From: JAJRAL01 sp050015815
GTDB taxonomy: Archaea > Thermoplasmatota > Thermoplasmata > Methanomassiliicoccales > UBA472
DNA: 10,064 bases
NCBI GenBank assembly: GCA_050015815.1
Contig: JBEKAR010000061.1
Location: 1-10,064 of the forward strand
Direction: 5' to 3'
Shown piece by piece: positions 6,271-10,064 of the stretch; position 1 is the stretch's first letter, and each line of letters begins with the position of its first letter. A model generated the notes under the pieces. That model saw only the letters and a list, made by a program, of their open reading frames with translations, searched no databases and was not told where the DNA came from. Position numbers and translations under genes: made by a program.

Positions 6271-6296
6271 GAGACCTACACACCGTAGGTGTGTAG
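6257..6296. repeat. Two neighbouring perfect palindromes
   Basis: GTCACGTGAC (6257-6266) is a 10-base palindrome. Ten bases on, CTACACACC (6276-6284) and GGTGTGTAG (6288-6296) form a perfect 9-base inverted repeat around GTA. They lie in non-coding DNA about 250 bases upstream of the RHH regulator and could be operator sites or a hairpin terminator; no T tract follows. Confidence 0.5.
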
Positions 6297-6301
6297 ATTA
6301 T

Positions 6302-6505
6302 ACAATCACTGCACTTTCGCACAGACGAGGATCATCGACGCAGTCCCTGTACACCTTTGGCAACAACAATCCAATCTAGGTGAAATTGGCATCGGTCATA
6401 GGAACGACTCCCTCTCCCACGACACAAGCCTCTGATATCTCCTATCGCCAATCCCGCGATAACGGATGTTAGCACGGCCAGGCATGATGGTAACGTGCCG
6501 AAAAT
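6302..6505. other. Non-coding stretch, possibly holding a gene remnant
   Basis: No plus-strand gene is seen between the palindromes and the RHH promoter. On the minus strand an open frame (6559-6332) includes FGTLPSCLAVLTSVIAG and then IGDIRGL, which weakly recalls an ACT domain ('GTL..V..VI...G.IGDI'). It also runs into the RHH gene promoter, so I do not call it a gene. Confidence 0.3.
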
Positions 6506-6510
6506 TGACC

Positions 6511-6521
6511 TAACTTTAAGT
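6511..6521 (+). promoter_or_regulatory. TATA-like box for the RHH regulator
   Basis: ACTTTAAGTAT lies about 30 bases before the ATG at 6548, the spacing expected if transcription starts at or just before the start codon. No Shine-Dalgarno sequence precedes the ATG, so a leaderless message is likely. Confidence 0.55.
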
Positions 6522-6547
6522 ATTCTCGAGATTCTCGTTGGGTTGGA

Positions 6548-6841
6548 ATGAGCGGACATCGTCTGCTATCAATCGGGGCTAAGATTACCACCGAACAGAT
6601 GGAACAGCTACAGGACGTTCTGCACAAAGAGGGATTCACTCAGTCAGATTCTGTCAGAATCGCAGTCATGAAGCATCTCAGTGAATACAGAAATTGTCCG
6701 AGGGATACAGTTGACTTCGAGTTATCTGAATTGATCCTCCGTGGACAGCTACAACTGCGTCCAGTCCTACGGAGCTTGAGGGCGAGGGGGAAACCCAGGG
6801 ATACACGGCCATCTCAAGAAACGGAGGTGACGGGGCCGTGA
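6548..6841 (+). CDS. Ribbon-helix-helix DNA-binding protein
   Basis: The protein has 97 residues. Residues 5-45 read RLLSIGAKITTEQMEQLQ and then LHKEGFTQSDSVRIAVMKHL, a short beta strand, a helix, a turn and a second helix, as in CopG/Arc-type RHH domains. These dimerise and bind operators through the N-terminal strand. The remaining 50 residues are charged and basic and have no recognised domain. The ATG at 6548 is chosen because of the TATA-like box about 30 bases upstream. The integrase starts 40 bases after its stop. Small RHH proteins next to integrases in archaeal elements are commonly regulators or recombination directionality factors, so it plausibly controls its own promoter and the integrase. 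The palindromes at 6257-6296 are possible but distant sites. Confidence 0.8.
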   Translation: MSGHRLLSIGAKITTEQMEQLQDVLHKEGFTQSDSVRIAVMKHLSEYRNCPRDTVDFELSELILRGQLQLRPVLRSLRARGKPRDTRPSQETEVTGP

Positions 6842-6881
6842 ATCGAACACGCGATTGGGCATTCGTTCAGAGCCTTGCGTA

Positions 6882-8018
6882 ATGGTTATTATCTCCTCAG
6901 AACCCCAATCCACGGGTGGAGGCGCCAGCGATGTTCGACGCAGAGGGCGCCCTAGAAAGACGGTGGGTAGGAAAAGGAGGGCGACCTCCACGGGTCGCTT
7001 TCCCCTACTGACCGTTGCAAGGAAGTATCTGATGAGGAGGGTAGGGATTCTGGCGGAGTCGACAATCGAGGAGCAGGACAGGAAGTTCAGGTACCTGGAC
7101 AAGGTGTTTCGCGAGCTGAAGGCAGATCAGAGGGTCTTGACGGCCGACCCGAAGAGGATGTCGCGCGAGGACATACAAGCCTTTCTGGTCTGGTTGAATG
7201 AGAAAGACCTCGATCCTGGATACCGGTCAAAGCTGATCGGCCTGCTAGACAAGGTGATGACCTTCGTTGGGAATCCAATCATCAAGCAGATGAAGGCGGA
7301 AGGTGAGCATCTGCCGACCGCGGTGCCCAAGGACCTAACGTCATTGGATGAGGCCGATGTCAGGAGATTGCTGGGCGGAGCTGACAGGATGAAGGGCTGG
7401 ACCGGAGAGGTCGCCAGGATGCTTACGGCATTCCTGCTGGCCACTGGCCTGAGGCCGAGCGAGCTCCGCCAAGCCGATCTGGATGACCTAGACGTCCGAA
7501 ACTGGACCTTCCGGGTCCGGCATCCAAAGGGCAGGAATCGTTACGCCAAGCAACGTCAGATCGTCGTCCTTCCGCAGGGGAGGGCGACCACGTTGCTCTT
7601 CCTGGAGGCCAGAAGAGAGTATCTTTGGGCCCACCGCCTACAGAACGCGGCCCCGCTCATCCCGTGCGTTAGTGACGGGCAGGCGAGATACTACTCCTCG
7701 AACTGGTTCAGGGTGGTCAAGGCTAAGATAGAGAGGGAGGCTGGCGTGGAGTTCAAACTGCGAGACTTCCGGCCGACCTTCACCCAGATGTGCCTGGATC
7801 GCGATCCGACCCTCCTCTCAGATGTTTCCAAGCAGCTAGGGCACAGCACGACGCGCACAACGGAGATGCACTACGGGCGGATCCGAGATCGCGCGGCCTT
7901 CCTTCGGCTAGAGCGAGCGTTCAGCGAGCCACAACATACTGGCTATGCTGAAAACGACAAGCCCGATGCAAAAAAGCCCGGAATTGAAATCAGAAATGAG
8001 ATGTCTGGATATGTGTGA
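6882..8018 (+). CDS. Tyrosine recombinase / integrase with N-terminal AT-hook-like motif
   Basis: The protein has 378 residues from the ATG at 6882; an upstream TTG at 6855 is less likely. The N-terminus has RRRGRPRKTVGRKRR (about 19-33), an AT-hook-like RGRP core with basic flanks. A SAM-like core-binding domain follows (about 40-140), then the catalytic domain. Catalytic residues: R191 in ATGLRPSEL, K216 in HPKGR, R297 in LRDFRPTF, H321 in QLGHS, and the nucleophile Y331 in EMHYGRI. The usual first His of the HxxR box is Arg (R294). The enzyme would join element and chromosome att sites. Its TGA abuts the tRNA-Pro 3' end, so that gene is the probable attachment site, with the element lying to the left. 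The tail after Y331 is long (about 47 residues) and poorly structured. Confidence 0.92.
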   Translation: MVIISSEPQSTGGGASDVRRRGRPRKTVGRKRRATSTGRFPLLTVARKYLMRRVGILAESTIEEQDRKFRYLDKVFRELKADQRVLTADPKRMSREDIQAFLVWLNEKDLDPGYRSKLIGLLDKVMTFVGNPIIKQMKAEGEHLPTAVPKDLTSLDEADVRRLLGGADRMKGWTGEVARMLTAFLLATGLRPSELRQADLDDLDVRNWTFRVRHPKGRNRYAKQRQIVVLPQGRATTLLFLEARREYLWAHRLQNAAPLIPCVSDGQARYYSSNWFRVVKAKIEREAGVEFKLRDFRPTFTQMCLDRDPTLLSDVSKQLGHSTTRTTEMHYGRIRDRAAFLRLERAFSEPQHTGYAENDKPDAKKPGIEIRNEMSGYV

Positions 8019-8095
8019 TGGTGGGTCTGTCCGGATTTGAACCGGAGACCCGTGGTCCCGAACCACGGAGTTTAACCAAGCTAGCCCACAGACCC
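8019..8095 (-). tRNA. tRNA-Pro (anticodon CGG)
   Basis: The gene folds as a full cloverleaf on the minus strand. The acceptor is GGGTCTG with CAGACCC; the D arm has GG in its loop and one C-A mismatch in its stem. The anticodon stem CGTGG/CCACG has loop TTCGGGA, so CGG lies at plus 8060-8058 and the base after it is G, usual for proline. The T arm is TCCGG-TTCAAAT-CCGGA and the discriminator is A. CCA appears encoded at 8021-8019. There is no intron. The integrase stop codon (8016-8018) touches the CCA, making this the likely integration site. Confidence 0.93.
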
Positions 8096-8125
8096 ATCGG
8101 GCGAGATGGCCTAAACAAGTATCAG

Positions 8126-8136
8126 TATAAAAAAAC
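8126..8136 (-). promoter_or_regulatory. TATA box of tRNA-Pro, overlapping a T7 tract
   Basis: On the minus strand GTTTTTTTATA lies about 31-41 bases before the tRNA 5' end, right for an archaeal TATA box. The same run of seven T lies about 55 bases after the stop of the phosphoribosyltransferase-like gene on this strand. It could also act as that gene's T-tract terminator. Confidence 0.6.
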
Positions 8137-8190
8137 TGTTGAGCGGGGCCAGTCGTTCCAGTCGCGCCCTCGGCTTCCTTTCTCGATCGA

Positions 8191-8874
8191 TCAACGGCTC
8201 ATTGCAAGTCGGTACGCGGCGACGGCATCTCTCTCGGTCTGCGCACTATTCGTCCTGTAGGCCAGGCCCAGCGAGAACTCGCCCTTGTAGTGCACGTTGA
8301 CGCACCGTATGTCGTCCGCTTTCTCTCTAAGCGCCTCAAGTGCCCTTGCCGTCGCCGTTGGCACCGCTACAACAATGCTCGCCGCCCCCCTCTTCCTTGC
8401 GTACTTGACGGCCGCGAGCATCCTGACGGGGTTCGCCATGCCGTCGGACACGAGTATCGCGGTCTTCCCCCTCAGCTCCGGTCCGGTCCCTGGACCGCGG
8501 TATTGGTCTACGCGCCATGCCACCGCCTGCTTCGCCGTGCTCAACGCTCGGCGGTACACGTCCTCGGGTAGATTCGTCATATTGGACATCGTCTCGTCTG
8601 TGATCATGACGTCGTCGGGGGCCATCGCTCCGAAGACCATGGTCGTGTCCTCTGGTGACACTATCTCCCTGACAATGACCACGTCGAACCGTAGGAAAAG
8701 CAGGCGCGCAATCTCAACGCCCACCTCGACGCCTTCGGGCGGAAGGACGAGCACGACCGCTCCGGAGTTGGAGTAATCTGAAAGCAGGTCCGCGAGCTGC
8801 AGGGCGGCGTCCCTACGGTCTTGGAAAACGCCCTCTGCGTTCCGCTTCGAGATATCCTCCGTGACGCCCCTCAA
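8191..8874 (-). CDS. Phosphoribosyltransferase-fold protein with degenerate PRPP loop
   Basis: The protein has 227 residues, starting at a TTG with GGAGGGG about nine bases upstream; no ATG gives a full-length product. Seen: VFQDRRDAALQLADLL (16-31), VVLVLPPEGVEVGVEIARLL (40-59), FDVVIVREIVSPED (63-76), FGAMAPDD (81-88), and AILVSDGMANPVRMLAAV (139-156). Known: this order matches the COG1926-type predicted phosphoribosyltransferases, whose PRPP loop is usually 'ILVDDGIATGATM'. Here the first Asp is Ser143 and ATG-T is replaced by A-N-P-V, so normal PRPP binding is doubtful and a regulatory or altered-substrate role is possible. It is convergent with the integrase and lies on the chromosomal side of the tRNA. 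Upstream it is divergent from the VOC gene. Confidence 0.75.
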   Translation of the reverse strand: MRGVTEDISKRNAEGVFQDRRDAALQLADLLSDYSNSGAVVLVLPPEGVEVGVEIARLLFLRFDVVIVREIVSPEDTTMVFGAMAPDDVMITDETMSNMTNLPEDVYRRALSTAKQAVAWRVDQYRGPGTGPELRGKTAILVSDGMANPVRMLAAVKYARKRGAASIVVAVPTATARALEALREKADDIRCVNVHYKGEFSLGLAYRTNSAQTERDAVAAYRLAMSR

Positions 8875-8984
8875 TCCTTCCCCTCCTCCCTCGTATCCAC
8901 TTGCCTTCGTTTAGACCCTCCGATGTCGTTCCGGGCCGCTTTCTGAGCGATTCCTCCGTTCTCTCTGACCTTCGCGGTGGGAGG

Positions 8985-8993
8985 ATTAATGTA
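8985..8993 (+). promoter_or_regulatory. Possible TATA-like box of the VOC gene
   Basis: ATTAATGTA lies about 35-40 bases before the ATG at 9027. An AAGG motif (9016-9019) sits seven bases before that ATG and can serve as a ribosome-binding site, so the message may have a short leader. Confidence 0.4.
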
Positions 8994-9026
8994 CGCTATG
9001 CTCCAGAACTGCGTCAAGGTTCTCTT

Positions 9027-9410
9027 ATGTCGAAGAAAGGCAAGGTCAACTACTTCGAGATACCAGCGACGAAGATGGACAGGGCGCAGGAGTTCTACGC
9101 CGATGCTTTCGGATGGAGAATCAGCCCGGTCGAGGGCATGGAGTACGCGATGCTCGGCGCGAGCGATATGGACAACAACGGCAAGTCGAAGGAGGTCGGA
9201 GCGATCAGCGGCGGCATAGGTAAGAAGGGAGGGCAGCTGAAGCACCCGGTGATCCACATCCAGGTGGACGACGTCGACAAGGCGTTGGAGAGGATCGAGG
9301 ACCTCGGAGGAAAGGTGGTGCAGAAGAAGACGCCGATGGGCCAGGGCATGTTCTACGCCTATTTCGAGGACACCGAGGGCAACGTGCTCGGCGTTTGGGG
9401 GACGAAGTAA
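9027..9410 (+). CDS. VOC superfamily (glyoxalase/dioxygenase-fold) protein
   Basis: The protein has 127 residues, the usual size of a single-subunit VOC protein with two beta-alpha-beta-beta-beta modules. Module one starts VNYFEIPATKMDRAQEFYAD (7-26) with FGWRI next. Module two starts HPVIHIQVDDVDKALERIED (73-92) and ends FEDTEGNVLGVW (113-124). H77 and E117 stand at usual metal-ligand positions, and E11 replaces the first-strand ligand (His or Glu in relatives). The ATG at 9027 is preferred over an upstream extension because AAGG lies seven bases before it and the extension looks non-coding. Members include glyoxalase I, extradiol dioxygenases and resistance proteins; this close-to-generic sequence cannot be assigned a substrate. 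It is probably cytoplasmic and a housekeeping chromosomal gene. Confidence 0.88.
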   Translation: MSKKGKVNYFEIPATKMDRAQEFYADAFGWRISPVEGMEYAMLGASDMDNNGKSKEVGAISGGIGKKGGQLKHPVIHIQVDDVDKALERIEDLGGKVVQKKTPMGQGMFYAYFEDTEGNVLGVWGTK

Positions 9411-9491
9411 GGAACGGCAACAGAAACGATGGTTTCGACCCGAGGGCCACACGCCTCGACATGCGCTATCTGTCGAAGCCCAACTACGACA

Positions 9492-9500
9492 GTTTAAAAT
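9492..9500 (+). promoter_or_regulatory. TATA box of the HTH regulator
   Basis: TTTAAAATA, a good archaeal TATA box, lies 23-31 bases before the ATG at 9523. Transcription would start almost at the ATG, giving a leaderless message. Confidence 0.65.
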
Positions 9501-9522
9501 AGGGTCTCCCGGATGATGGGGC

Positions 9523-10064
9523 ATGCGGGATCAGTTGAGGGAGAAGATAGCTGGCGAGGTGACGCTCTCCGCCGAGCCTGGAAAGACCATCCGCAAATGG
9601 CGCGAGGAGTTCGGCATCTCCCAACAGGAGCTGGCGAGGCACCTCCGCGTTTCGCCCTCGGTGATCAGCGACTACGAGTCGGGCCGAAGGAAGAGCCCTG
9701 GCATCGTCATCGTGAGGAAGATCGTCGATGGACTGATCGGAATCGACGAAGCGAAGGGCAGTCGGGTGCTGAGGAAGTATGACCTGGGCGAGAAGAACGA
9801 GAGCATACTCTCGATCAAGGAGTTCAAGCACTCGATGCCAGCGACTCAGTTCCTTCAGGTGATATCGGGGCAGACGCTGACGAAGCACGTACCCCTGGAA
9901 CGGGACATCCACGGCTACACCATCATCGACTCGGTGAAGGCGATCACCTCCTTCGGCTCGATGGACTACCTGAAGATCTACGGATGGAGCAGCGAGAGGG
10001 CGCTGATCTTCTCCGGCGTGAAGTTCGGGCGGTCGCCCATGATCGCGATCAGGGCGCACCCGCT
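9523..10064 (+). CDS. XRE-type HTH transcriptional regulator (COG1709-like), partial
   Basis: The gene is open to the right edge, so about 180 N-terminal residues are visible. Residues 20-60 form a five-helix XRE/Cro-type domain: GKTIRKWREEFGISQQELAR, then HLRVSPSVISDYESGRRKSP, where SPSVISDYE is the recognition helix. After this, IVIVRKIVDGLIGIDEAKG is a helix, then a second alpha/beta region starting near LSIKEFKHSM, with FLQVISGQTL and GYTIIDSVKAITSFGSMDYL. Known: archaeal COG1709-type predicted regulators have this arrangement, an N-terminal HTH plus a conserved C-terminal domain of unknown ligand. The ATG is supported by the TATA box just upstream and the lack of a leader. Whether it controls the neighbouring VOC gene is unknown. 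Confidence 0.85.
   Translation, partial: MRDQLREKIAGEVTLSAEPGKTIRKWREEFGISQQELARHLRVSPSVISDYESGRRKSPGIVIVRKIVDGLIGIDEAKGSRVLRKYDLGEKNESILSIKEFKHSMPATQFLQVISGQTLTKHVPLERDIHGYTIIDSVKAITSFGSMDYLKIYGWSSERALIFSGVKFGRSPMIAIRAHP

Noticed and set aside
6837..6851. T-arm-like CGTG-AATCGAA-CACG between the RHH and integrase genes
   Set aside because: Only a 4-base stem is present, with no D or anticodon arm, so it is probably chance.
8871..9524. Long minus-strand open frame opposite the VOC gene
   Set aside because: It is the antisense shadow of a clearly coding gene and its product is His/Leu/Arg-rich with no domain pattern.
9484..10059. 191-codon minus-strand open frame opposite the HTH regulator
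   Set aside because: It is an antisense shadow; the plus strand has a clear HTH domain, TATA box and start.
1..10064. CRISPR array, insertion sequence or rRNA
   Set aside because: No regularly spaced repeats, transposase motifs with terminal repeats, or rRNA-like stretches were seen on either strand.

Overview
The window looks archaeal. TATA-like boxes (TTTAAAATA, TTAAATAT, CTTTAAGTAT) sit about 25-35 bases before several start codons, giving leaderless or nearly leaderless genes. There is an archaeal-type XRE/COG1709-like regulator, and a tRNA-Pro with an archaeal-style promoter. A Thermoplasmatota or related euryarchaeal origin is my best guess, but nothing seen here proves the lineage.

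The tRNA-Pro(CGG) gene at 8019-8095 (minus strand) divides the window. To its right (about 8100-10064) is GC-rich, ordinary chromosome: a phosphoribosyltransferase-like gene with a degenerate PRPP loop, a small VOC/glyoxalase-fold protein and the start of an HTH regulator. To its left (1-8018) is accessory DNA. A tyrosine recombinase ends immediately next to the tRNA 3' end, with a ribbon-helix-helix regulator before it. This is the classic layout of an element integrated into a tRNA gene. The other att copy is not in the window, so any such element would extend past position 1.

The accessory part has two blocks. Block A (1-3944) holds a minus-strand gene with an ADP-ribosyltransferase-like HGT motif, followed by a partial gene at the left edge. 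Divergent from these is a tight plus-strand operon: a beta-sandwich protein, an HExxH zinc metallopeptidase overlapping it by ATGA, and two unrecognised ORFs lying in one frame and separated by a single TGA. The operon ends in two tandem perfect hairpins, followed by a small ORF whose start appears frameshifted. Pairing an ART-like protein with a metallopeptidase operon of unknown proteins is the best candidate here for an undescribed (defence, toxin or conflict) system, but its function is inferred only.

Block B (3945-6320) is a decaying surface-glycan-type locus. An intact CapK/phenylacetate-CoA-ligase-like gene has, upstream and downstream of it, two copies of a promoter-hairpin-ATG module. 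Each copy has a near-identical TATA region, a GC hairpin that ends directly at an ATG, and the same first codons (MQFE). In both copies the downstream reading frame is short or broken. Beyond the second copy lies the broken C-terminal end of a sugar epimerase on the minus strand.
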